From Rhodobacterales bacterium HKCCA1288 (lineage in GTDB: Bacteria > Pseudomonadota > Alphaproteobacteria > Rhodobacterales > Rhodobacteraceae), in the NCBI GenBank assembly GCA_015693905.1, contig CP065161.1, positions 930,001-994,000 on the forward strand: a stretch of DNA of 64,000 bases, in the 5' to 3' direction. The number at the start of each line of letters is the position of its first letter. Position 1 is the stretch's first letter. The translations under genes were made by a program, and so were the position numbers. Of the stretch, positions 16,670-23,581 are shown piece by piece. The notes beneath the pieces were generated by a model. The model ran no database searches and was not told where the DNA came from. It saw only the letters and a list, made by a program, of their open reading frames with translations.

Positions 16670-17116
16670 ATGCCCAGTTCAATCGATATTTTGCCCTTAC
16701 GCCCAGAGGATCGGAGCGCGTGGGAGGGGCTGTGGAAGGCCTATCTCGCATTCTACGAAACCACCCTCGCCGAGGCGGCGATTGACCTCAGCTTTACCCG
16801 CTACAGCACCCCTGCGCATAGTGATATGATGGCATGGTTGGCATGGCAGGATGGGCGCGCGACTGGTTTGGTTCATGTCATCTCTCACGCTCACGGGTGG
16901 AAGGCCGAACCCGTAACATATCTGCAAGATCTGTTTGTCGCTCCTGATGCACGCGGGCAGGGTATCGGGGCCGCTTTGATTGACCATGTCTGCGCCGATG
17001 CCGCAGCGGCAGGGCGGCCTTCGGTGTATTGGCTGACAGAAAGCCACAATGCGACCGCGCGGCGGCTTTATGATCGCGTGGCAACGGATACGGGCTTTGT
17101 GAAATATGCGAAATAA
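16670..17116 (+). CDS. GNAT family N-acetyltransferase
   Basis: A 148-residue acetyltransferase. The acetyl-CoA-binding motif A is seen at about residues 85-105 as YLQDLFVAPDARGQGIGAAL, with the R/Q-x-x-G-x-G/A pattern. A late motif, ESHNATARRLYDR, is typical of the fold. The substrate is unknown. The ATG is preceded by CGGAGTAAC. The gene overlaps the following DUF2927 lipoprotein gene by 11 bp, so the two are likely translated together, although acetylation of that exported protein is not implied. Confidence 0.9.
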   Translation: MPSSIDILPLRPEDRSAWEGLWKAYLAFYETTLAEAAIDLSFTRYSTPAHSDMMAWLAWQDGRATGLVHVISHAHGWKAEPVTYLQDLFVAPDARGQGIGAALIDHVCADAAAAGRPSVYWLTESHNATARRLYDRVATDTGFVKYAK

Positions 17117-18509
17117 ATTAAACCGCGCTTTTGGCCTTTTGGCGCTGCTCACGCTGTGCGCCTGCATGGCCGATATGCCGCGCGATGATGCGGCGGCGCG
17201 TCTTGCGCCCGCATTGGACACATCCTCATCTGATCTGCCAAGTTTTGGTGCGCCAAACCCAATCCGTTTCTCGCGCAGCAACCAATCCTTAGCTGAAGAT
17301 TTCATGGCCCTCAGTTTTGTTTTGGAATCGGGGCGGCAAATCCCACGGATCAGCCGTTTTGAAGGGCCGATTACTGTGGCCCTTGCGCCCTCCGCCCCAC
17401 CTGCATTGGAGGGGGAGCTGTCGCGCCTGCTGACCCGTCTGCGCACCGAAGCGGGGATTGCGATCAGCGCAACCGCCTATCGCACGAACAGCCCCGCAAA
17501 AATCACAATCGAGGCCCTGCCCGCCGAACGCATTGCGGCAGCCGTGCCTCAAGCGGCCTGTTTTGTCGTGCCCAATGCCAGCACATGGCAAGAATTCATC
17601 CGCCAACGAGGGCGCGTCACCTCCGATTGGGCGAGCCTCACCACCCGAAACCGCGCGGCTATTTTCCTGCCCGCCGATGCCAGCCTGCAAGAAATGCGTG
17701 ATTGCCTCCACGAAGAATTGGGGCAGGCTTTGGGGCCATTGAACGACCTATATGACCTGACCGACAGTGTCTTTAACGATGACAATTTTCATGCGGTGCT
17801 CACCACGACCGATATGATGTTTCTGCGGATCTTCAACGACCCGTCCTTGCAAAGCGGCATGGGTCAGGCCGATGTCGCAGCGCGCCTGCCCGCGATTTTG
17901 GGGCGGATCAACCCGACAGGCGGTGTTGTGTCTAGCATCAATCTGGCCAACCGCGACAATCGGGCATGGTCAAATGCCATTGGTCGCGCGCTTGGCCCGA
18001 ATATGCCCGAAGGACAGCGCCTTGAACACGCGCAAGCGGCGCTCAACATTGCGCAACGCTCAAACATGCGCGATGCGCGTTTGGGATTTAGCTATTATGC
18101 CTTGGGTCGGATTGCCTTGGCCCGCGACCCTGATCGTGCCGCAGCGGCCTTTGCATCAGCGCAAGATATATATCAACGCCTGCCCAACACCGATGTGCAG
18201 CGCGCCCATATCGCGATGCAAATCGGGGCCTTGGCCCTCGCGCGCGGGGATATGACCGCAGCACTTTTGCAAAGCACAACCGCCCTTCCGATTGCGCGGC
18301 GCAGTGAAAATGCCCATCTCTTGGCAAGCCTTTCAATGCTGCGCGCAACAGCACTCGAAGGATTGGGGCGCGGGTCTGAGGCGCAGAGATCACGGCTTGA
18401 AGCCTACGCATGGGGCCGCTATGGGTTTGCGGATCGCAGCCTGATGCAAATTCGTTTGGGCGAAATCGCAAATCTCGCTCCAAACGCAACTCAAGCCGCG
18501 CGCAATTAA
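17106..18509 (+). CDS. DUF2927 lipoprotein with TPR-like C-terminal region
   Basis: A 467-residue exported lipoprotein with a signal peptide and lipobox (LTLCAC, acylated Cys around residue 20). A DUF2927 region covers about residues 55-275, with the C-L-H-E-E-L-G-Q-A-L-G motif around 199-209 and VFNDDNFHAVL. A helical C-terminal third (about 300-455) looks like tetratricopeptide-type repeats. It is longer than the operon paralogue at 5860, which has no such tail. The HEExxQ motif resembles a zincin site lacking the second His. Its start lies inside the end of the GNAT gene. It is followed by a 57-aa membrane protein and an M48 protease on the same strand. The function is unknown; an envelope location is clear. 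Confidence 0.85.
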   Translation: MRNKLNRAFGLLALLTLCACMADMPRDDAAARLAPALDTSSSDLPSFGAPNPIRFSRSNQSLAEDFMALSFVLESGRQIPRISRFEGPITVALAPSAPPALEGELSRLLTRLRTEAGIAISATAYRTNSPAKITIEALPAERIAAAVPQAACFVVPNASTWQEFIRQRGRVTSDWASLTTRNRAAIFLPADASLQEMRDCLHEELGQALGPLNDLYDLTDSVFNDDNFHAVLTTTDMMFLRIFNDPSLQSGMGQADVAARLPAILGRINPTGGVVSSINLANRDNRAWSNAIGRALGPNMPEGQRLEHAQAALNIAQRSNMRDARLGFSYYALGRIALARDPDRAAAAFASAQDIYQRLPNTDVQRAHIAMQIGALALARGDMTAALLQSTTALPIARRSENAHLLASLSMLRATALEGLGRGSEAQRSRLEAYAWGRYGFADRSLMQIRLGEIANLAPNATQAARN

Positions 18510-18531
18510 GACGAGAAAAGGACAGCTTCGC

Positions 18532-18705
18532 ATGATCCCCTTGCCCGCACTTCTTGGCCTTTTGGGCGGCATTGCCCTCGGCCTCTTTATGGCCTTTCGC
18601 AAAAAGGGCAATAAGCTAGACCTCTTGCATTATGGCGCGGTCTGCGGGCTGATCGGGTTCACTTTGGGCTATTTTGTGATGTTGGTCGTGCCTGCCCCCG
18701 TTTAG
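18532..18705 (+). CDS. 57-residue two-helix membrane protein
   Basis: ATG at 18532 follows AAAAGGA with 9-nt spacing, and the frame closes at TAG 18703-18705. The protein has two hydrophobic helices (LPALLGLLGGIALGLFMAF and YGAVCGLIGFTLGYFVMLVV) separated by a positively charged loop (RKKGNKLD), giving an in-loop-in hairpin topology by the positive-inside rule. It lies 22 bp after the DUF2927-TPR gene and 57 bp before the M48 protease gene on the same strand. No family recognised. The ribosome site, codon pattern and topology make it a likely real gene. Confidence 0.65.
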   Translation: MIPLPALLGLLGGIALGLFMAFRKKGNKLDLLHYGAVCGLIGFTLGYFVMLVVPAPV

Positions 18706-18762
18706 GCAACCCTTGCATAAGCACCCCTTGTCCGAGGCGCAGTGCCGCGCCATATCAGCCTT

Positions 18763-19461
18763 ATGTTGAAGCTGACCCCGATCCTTTTGGCCATTGGCTA
18801 CGCACTGCTCAGTTACCAGTTCTCAAGCTGGCGACTAAAGCGAGAGCTTGACGAACGCTCAACCCGTTTGGCCGATCCGCGACTGCGCGAAATCTCTAAG
18901 CGGATGGCCAAGGTGCTTGAGCTTGAGGATATTCCCGTCCATCTCTACGAGGTTGATGCCATCAATGGGCTTGCAGCACCAGATGGGCGCATTTTCATTA
19001 CCCGTGGTTTTTATCAAAAATATCGCGCGGGCGAAGTCACCGCCGAAGAGCTGGCCTCGGTGATCGCGCATGAATTGGGCCATGTCTCACTGGGTCACAC
19101 CAAGCGGCGGATGATTGATTTTTCGGGTCAAAATGCAATCCGTGTGGCCCTCAGCAGCCTTTTAGGGCGGTTGATCCCCGTTGCGGCGGTGGGGATTTGG
19201 GTCGCCAATATCCTCACCTCTCTTTTGGCCGCGCGCCTAAGCCGTGCCGATGAATACGAGGCGGATGCCTATGCCGCCTCATTATTGACGGCAAGCGGCA
19301 TCGGGACAGAGCCGCAAAAATCGCTCTTTCGGAAACTCGAAGCCCTGTCTGGCGGAGGATTGCGCGGGGGGGCGGCGTGGCTGATGAGCCATCCAAGCAC
19401 GGCTGATCGGATCAAAGCCATCGAAACCCTAGAAGATAAATGGCGCGGGCAAATCCGCTAA
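18763..19461 (+). CDS. M48 family metalloprotease
   Basis: A 232-residue zinc protease anchored by an N-terminal hydrophobic segment, with its active site HELGH at about residues 103-107. The third ligand glutamate lies in SRADEYEADAYA, about 60 residues later, the M48 (HtpX/Ste24/BepA) arrangement. A second hydrophobic stretch (LIPVAAVGIWVANILTSLLAA) lies between them. BepA-like relatives act in envelope quality control, HtpX-like ones at the inner membrane; this short form is nearer a membrane-bound peptidase. A GTG at 18742 with GAGG 4 nt upstream is an alternative start. The gene meets the convergent PIN gene with a 4-bp overlap. Confidence 0.88.
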   Translation: MLKLTPILLAIGYALLSYQFSSWRLKRELDERSTRLADPRLREISKRMAKVLELEDIPVHLYEVDAINGLAAPDGRIFITRGFYQKYRAGEVTAEELASVIAHELGHVSLGHTKRRMIDFSGQNAIRVALSSLLGRLIPVAAVGIWVANILTSLLAARLSRADEYEADAYAASLLTASGIGTEPQKSLFRKLEALSGGGLRGGAAWLMSHPSTADRIKAIETLEDKWRGQIR

Positions 19462-20003
19462 TCTGCAAGGCGTTTCGCCAATTTTGGCAGGCGCGCGCGC
19501 TTTAGCATTTTGCGCAGATCAGATGGCGCCTCGCGCAAATCATTCATGCGCGCCAGAACGCCCGCGCAAATTTTGGCCACTAAGTCAGGCTCCTGCGCCC
19601 AGATATCGCACAGATAACTGTCAGGATGCAGGGCCACGATATCATGGCCCGCCAACTCAGCCCGCGGAAAATCGCGCAGGTTAAAGGTCAAAATGGCTTC
19701 GGCCTTTCCCGCGATGGCGGTGGCCAACACATGAATATCAGCACGATCAGGCAGATAAAGCCGCGCTTCCATCTCAGGGTCCGCTTCGATGACGGCAGCG
19801 GGGAAATTGGCCCGCAGCAGCGCAATTTCGCCGCGTGCAATCATCCCCCCCTCAGGCCCAAGATTACGCTCTGCCGCACGGGCCCATTCCTCGAGAATGC
19901 GATCTGACCACAGGGGCGTCATCTGCCCTGCCTGCGCAAGCCCGATCAAACAGTCGCGCAGAACCGTAGGATAAAGCACACAGGCATCAAGACAGAGCCT
20001 CAT
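19458..20003 (-). CDS. PIN-domain protein
   Basis: A 181-residue PIN-fold putative ribonuclease. Acidic metal-binding positions are visible: the N-terminal Asp in RLCLDACVLYP, the central Glu in LEEWARAAE, and the late Asp residues in LPDRADIHVLATAI and FNLRDFP. It is longer than typical VapC toxins, and no antitoxin gene is next to it. Its start overlaps the stop of an RNA methyltransferase gene by 4 bp (ATGA). I recall the same PIN/methyltransferase pair as a conserved Rhodobacteraceae arrangement close to dksA. A role in RNA processing rather than toxin-antitoxin function is the better guess. Confidence 0.82.
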   Translation of the reverse strand: MRLCLDACVLYPTVLRDCLIGLAQAGQMTPLWSDRILEEWARAAERNLGPEGGMIARGEIALLRANFPAAVIEADPEMEARLYLPDRADIHVLATAIAGKAEAILTFNLRDFPRAELAGHDIVALHPDSYLCDIWAQEPDLVAKICAGVLARMNDLREAPSDLRKMLKRARLPKLAKRLAD

Positions 20004-21208
20004 GGCATTAGGCGGAAGGCCAAAGCCTTCAGATAGCCTGTTGCAGTCAAACTTGGATGTTGCGGATGATCAGGCCCCGCGAAGCCCGTATAGATCAATC
20101 GCGCCTCACGCCCCGCGCGCCCGATGCCGCGCAAACACGCGGCGCGGAATTTTTCCAGATCCGCCGCGTGCGAACAGGAGCATAGGATCAGAACACCCCC
20201 CTCAGCCACCAAGGGGGCTGACAAACGTGCAACGCGTTCATAGGCGCGCAGGCCTTTTTCCAAAGCGGGCTTGGACGGCGCAAATGCAGGTGGATCGGCC
20301 ACGACAAGATCAAACTGCGCAGCCTCGCCTGCCAAGGCCTCAAGAAGGTCAAAAGCATCCCCTTGGCGGGTGGAAAATCGCGCCTCGGCCCCCATGGCCT
20401 TGGCCCCTTGCGTTGCCAGATCAAGCGCCGCTTGCGAGGCATCAACCGACAGGGCCGATCGCGCACCCGCCGCCAGACTTGCCAAAGCAAACCCGCCGAC
20501 ATGCGAGAATACATCCAAAACCCTCGCATCCTTGGCCAATTGCGCAGCAAAGGCGTGGTTGGGGCGCTGGTCGTAAAAGAGACCCGTCTTTTGCCCCCCC
20601 ATCACATCGGCCATATAAGTGGCCCCGTTCATGACCACGGGCAATGGCCCAGAAATCGGCGCGCCAGAAAGCTGCACCATCTCCTCGGGTAGGTTTTCCG
20701 CGGCGCGCGCACGGGACGTGCCGTTCTTGATCAGCGTTTCAGCGCCCGTCACATGGCGCAAAGCGGTCGCGATCTCCTCAATCCGATCTTCTAGCCAAAT
20801 CGCATTGGGTTGGATCACCAAACAGTCGCCAAAGCGGTCAACGATCAAACCTGGCAACCCATCCCCCTCGGCATGGATCAGGCGGTAATAGGGGGCGGGA
20901 TAGATCTTATGGCGCAGGTCATGGGCCGCTTGGATTTTTGCCTGCAGCCACGCAGAATCTATCACGACATCCGCGCGGCGCTCCAAAACCCGAAAAGCAA
21001 TCTTCGCCTCAGGTGTCGCGATGCCAAGGGCCAGCGGATTGCGCTCGGCATCCTCTAAAATGGCAAGACTGCCTGCCGCAATCGCGCGGCTGCGGCGATC
21101 AAGCACCAGATCATCGGCCCAAGCCCAAGGGTGACCAAAGCGGATGGCACGCGCATCGGCCTTGGGACGCAGACGCAAAACGGGAAGGGGCGAAGGATTA
21201 TGTGTCAT
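20000..21208 (-). CDS. Class I SAM-dependent RNA methyltransferase (RlmI/RlmK-like)
   Basis: A 402-residue methyltransferase with an N-terminal PUA-like region (VLRLRPKADARAIRFGHPWAWADDL), a linker, and a C-terminal Rossmann domain. The Rossmann domain has the SAM site VLDVFSHVGGFAL, motif IV VADPPAFAPSK and a late SCSHAA motif. This architecture is that of the RlmI family, which makes 5-methylcytosine in 23S rRNA. The exact target base in this lineage is unproven. It is the first gene of a two-gene operon with the PIN protein. Confidence 0.9.
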   Translation of the reverse strand: MTHNPSPLPVLRLRPKADARAIRFGHPWAWADDLVLDRRSRAIAAGSLAILEDAERNPLALGIATPEAKIAFRVLERRADVVIDSAWLQAKIQAAHDLRHKIYPAPYYRLIHAEGDGLPGLIVDRFGDCLVIQPNAIWLEDRIEEIATALRHVTGAETLIKNGTSRARAAENLPEEMVQLSGAPISGPLPVVMNGATYMADVMGGQKTGLFYDQRPNHAFAAQLAKDARVLDVFSHVGGFALASLAAGARSALSVDASQAALDLATQGAKAMGAEARFSTRQGDAFDLLEALAGEAAQFDLVVADPPAFAPSKPALEKGLRAYERVARLSAPLVAEGGVLILCSCSHAADLEKFRAACLRGIGRAGREARLIYTGFAGPDHPQHPSLTATGYLKALAFRLMP

Positions 21209-21231
21209 GCCCCGCCTTTAGCTCAGAATAC

Positions 21232-21252
21232 CGCGCCCTGAAAGAGGGCGCG
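21232..21252. repeat. GC-rich inverted repeat after the RNA methyltransferase start region
   Basis: CGCGCCCT (21232-21239) pairs with AGGGCGCG (21245-21252) around GAAAG. It lies just beyond the lipoprotein stop (21256) in that gene's direction of transcription. It lacks a T-tract, so it may stabilise the 3' end of that mRNA instead of terminating it. Confidence 0.5.
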
Positions 21253-21255
21253 AGA

Positions 21256-21930
21256 TTAGAATATGACGCCCGATGGGGCCACAGGCAGTCGGAATTCGGA
21301 AATCATCCAATCATGCATCCGCGCCTCGATGCGCACACGCTGGGTCAGACCCATGGCTTCGGCTTCTACGGCGCGCCGCCCGCCATAAGCGGCAAAGGTC
21401 AAGTCACGCGATGCGGGGCCATAGACCAAGGCACCCGTTGTCGCGTCATAGAGCGAAAAGGTGAATTCGATCTCATGCTCACCGCCAAAGGTGCTGCGCA
21501 CCAAGGGTGTCTGGGCGTGAAAGAACGACACGTTGAGTTGCAAAACCACTTCACGGCTGCCCTCAAAGGCAGGCAGAAGCCCGCGCATAGGCCGCTCTAG
21601 AATGTCACGCACTTGGGCATAGCGATCCCCATAGGGCTCATCCTGCCACAAAAGTTCGACATTGGGTTTCATGGTATTTGCTTCAGAGGTACTAAGGCTG
21701 CGCGGCACATTCACGCGCACATCTGTGATCCTCCAGCCCCGCTCACGCATCAACGCCGCAAGGGTGGGTTGGGTTTGTGCCGATGGGTTTGAAACATTTC
21801 CGGCAACATCGAAAAAGGTGGATGTGTCAAAGGCGTTGGTCGCTTCGCGGGTTACTGTCCCGTTCGAGACACAGGCCGAAGCCGAGAGCGCCACGGCAAC
21901 AAGGCCTAATGCGGTTTTCAATCGTGACAT
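21256..21930 (-). CDS. Hypothetical lipoprotein (resembles DUF6778-type Rhodobacterales proteins)
   Basis: A 224-residue secreted lipoprotein. The signal peptide MSRLKTALGLVAVALSASAC ends in a lipobox with Cys at about residue 20. The mature part has no catalytic motif I recognise. It contains a conserved-looking DVRVNVPRSLSTSEAN segment and a hydrophobic FEFxFSLYDATTGALVYGP segment, consistent with a beta-rich envelope protein. The ATG at 21930 follows GGGGGAAGAT; upstream in-frame codons lack a ribosome site. It is monocistronic, on the minus strand. The DUF6778 label is from memory and should be treated as tentative. Confidence 0.75.
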   Translation of the reverse strand: MSRLKTALGLVAVALSASACVSNGTVTREATNAFDTSTFFDVAGNVSNPSAQTQPTLAALMRERGWRITDVRVNVPRSLSTSEANTMKPNVELLWQDEPYGDRYAQVRDILERPMRGLLPAFEGSREVVLQLNVSFFHAQTPLVRSTFGGEHEIEFTFSLYDATTGALVYGPASRDLTFAAYGGRRAVEAEAMGLTQRVRIEARMHDWMISEFRLPVAPSGVIF

Positions 21931-22047
21931 ATCTTCCCCCATTCTGGGTTTCTTCTCTATCGCAGTGGCCAAGATAGGCGCAGATGCGACTCAAGAATTG
22001 TGCTCGTTTTCAGCACCAATGACCCATAAATGAGGCGGAAATAAGAA

Positions 22048-22070
22048 AGCCTCGGCACATTGCCGAGGCT
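22048..22070 (-). terminator. Intrinsic terminator of the 57-aa gene
   Basis: AGCCTCGGCA (22048-22057) pairs perfectly with TGCCGAGGCT (22061-22070) around a 3-nt loop. On the minus strand the stem is followed by the T-rich TTCTTATTT. Confidence 0.72.
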
Positions 22071-22125
22071 ATTCTTGATCTCAAACCCCTGCGCGCAGAG
22101 GCCGCGCGAGGCGAGGGCCGTAAAA

Positions 22126-22299
22126 TTAGGCCAAATGCGCCGCTTGTTTGCCGCCCAATTTTGCAACAGCGCGGAAGGGGGCGCCAAGTGCGTTAAAGAG
22201 TGCGCCAAAGATTTCTTTCATCGCTTCAGCGCGCAAACGGCGGGCTTCAAGCTCTACACGGCGAACATCAGCGAAAGAATAAACAGAAGCAGTTGTCAT
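22126..22299 (-). CDS. 57-residue soluble protein of unknown function
   Basis: The minus-strand ATG at 22299 follows TAGGAGAAATGAA, an excellent ribosome site, and the frame ends with TAA at 22126. The product begins MTTASVYSFADVRRVELEAR and continues as a charged amphipathic helix (RRLRAEAMKEIFGALFNALG) with a basic tail ending GKQAAHLA. It has its own hairpin terminator (22048-22070), so it is a complete single-gene unit. The size, the FADVRR-type start and the arginine/alanine helix resemble small abundant Rhodobacterales proteins, some related to DUF1127. I cannot place it in a named family. An RNA-binding or regulatory role is only a guess. Confidence 0.7.
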   Translation of the reverse strand: MTTASVYSFADVRRVELEARRLRAEAMKEIFGALFNALGAPFRAVAKLGGKQAAHLA

Positions 22300-22399
22300 T
22301 TCATTTCTCCTATATGGCTGTCACATCAGCCTTTCTGCTATGCAGCATATGGGACAGCATGGGTGACTTACCACTGCCGATTTGATCATCCCGCCATGC

Positions 22400-22438
22400 G
22401 CCAGGCGCATAGCTCATTAAAAAGCCTATGCGCCTGGC
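22400..22438. repeat. 13-bp perfect inverted repeat spanning a stop codon
   Basis: GCCAGGCGCATAG (22400-22412) and CTATGCGCCTGGC (22426-22438) are perfect inverted copies around a 13-nt AT-rich loop. The TAG stop of the FliM-like gene (22426-22428, minus strand) is the end of one arm. There is no T-tract next to the stem, so it is not a standard intrinsic terminator. Confidence 0.7.
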
Positions 22439-23511
22439 GGCAAAGGTGCGGCTTCCATCGGAAGCGGTGTGGGCATCTCAGGCAGGTCAACCACAGGCGG
22501 TGCTGCTACAGGCGGCGGCGCAAGCCCTCCAGTCGCGCGCATCGTAATTTCTTTGCCAAGGCGCACGGCGCGCATGCCTGACTTTTGTCCCAACCGACCG
22601 CGCAACACGGCCCGCCCTGTCACATCCTCAAGCCGTATTTCGGTCAATGTTGCATCTGTAAACGGCAGCACAGTGCCGACAGACAGCCCCTCAACCTCAA
22701 CAAAAGGCAGTTTGCGGCGCATCAAAATGGCCTCAAGCGAAACGCTAGCCTCGCCAATTGCAGCGCCCCATGCCGCGCGCCATTTCTGCCGCTCTGCCTC
22801 GGTGAATTTGCGCATCTTTTTAGGCGCTTGGGCCACGGCATCGGCGCGCCCAATGACAGGCAGGATCAACGCGATCTGCCCCGATTTCACCCCGCCGCCC
22901 AACTCAAGGCTTAATTTCCACATGTGATAATCCCGCTCCTCCAAAATCAAAGGCAAGCGATGACGTTCTTCTACAGGTTCCCCCAAAGACAGACGCAACG
23001 GCCAATCGCGGGCTTGAAAATCGCCGAATTCCCGCGCGCAGCCGGCCAAAAGTAGGTCGATAAAATCGCGCACCAACACGATATCAACCCGCGTCACGGG
23101 GCGGGCGGGGCCTGTTTGTGCCTCAACCCGACCCGTTGTCTGAACCTCGACCATGGCATCGACAATGCCCGAGGACAGCGCCACCGCGCCGTAAATCATA
23201 GCTTCTCCTGCACCAGTTTGATCGGGCACTTGCCCCTCGAGAAGGGCGACAAACCCGTCTGTGGGCATGACCATGCCCAAATCCCCCAGATCGCGACCCC
23301 AATGAAAGGTCGAGTCTAATGCATTCGGGGAAAGTGTGCCGTAACTGTCACCTGCTGCAATCAAGGCCCGCTGCACCCCACGGATCACCCGCGCCTCTTG
23401 CCGCGGATCTGGCGGGGTCGTGGCACTGGCCTGCCGCGGCAGATCACGGCCCAGCATTTTGGACAGGATCCGCGTGTGATCGGATCGATTTTTTGAAATG
23501 CCTTCTGTCAT
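22426..23511 (-). CDS. FliM/FliN-family C-ring-like protein, outside a flagellar cluster
   Basis: A 361-residue protein. The C-terminal part (about residues 245-325) has the SpoA/FliN fold pattern with EAILMRRKLPFVEVEGLSVG and VLPFTDATLTEIRL, then RAVLRGRLGQKSGMRAVRLG. A proline-rich tail follows. The middle region resembles the CheC-like part of FliM without clear phosphatase or CheY-binding motifs. FliM and FliN form the rotor switch of flagella, and SpoA proteins also serve type III secretion sorting platforms. No flagellar or secretion gene is nearby; its neighbour is a histidine kinase gene 70 bp upstream on the same strand. It may be an accessory switch protein or an unrelated scaffold. 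Confidence 0.78.
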   Translation of the reverse strand: MTEGISKNRSDHTRILSKMLGRDLPRQASATTPPDPRQEARVIRGVQRALIAAGDSYGTLSPNALDSTFHWGRDLGDLGMVMPTDGFVALLEGQVPDQTGAGEAMIYGAVALSSGIVDAMVEVQTTGRVEAQTGPARPVTRVDIVLVRDFIDLLLAGCAREFGDFQARDWPLRLSLGEPVEERHRLPLILEERDYHMWKLSLELGGGVKSGQIALILPVIGRADAVAQAPKKMRKFTEAERQKWRAAWGAAIGEASVSLEAILMRRKLPFVEVEGLSVGTVLPFTDATLTEIRLEDVTGRAVLRGRLGQKSGMRAVRLGKEITMRATGGLAPPPVAAPPVVDLPEMPTPLPMEAAPLPPGA

Positions 23512-23581
23512 CCTGCGCGCTTTCTGCCCCCAAACTCATCGGCCTTTCGGGGATCATAGCCGCGCAAAGGTTGAGCAAAGT

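Noticed and set aside
19458-20003. PIN gene as a VapC toxin
   Set aside because: The protein is longer than VapC, no antitoxin gene overlaps its start, and it is coupled to an RNA methyltransferase instead.
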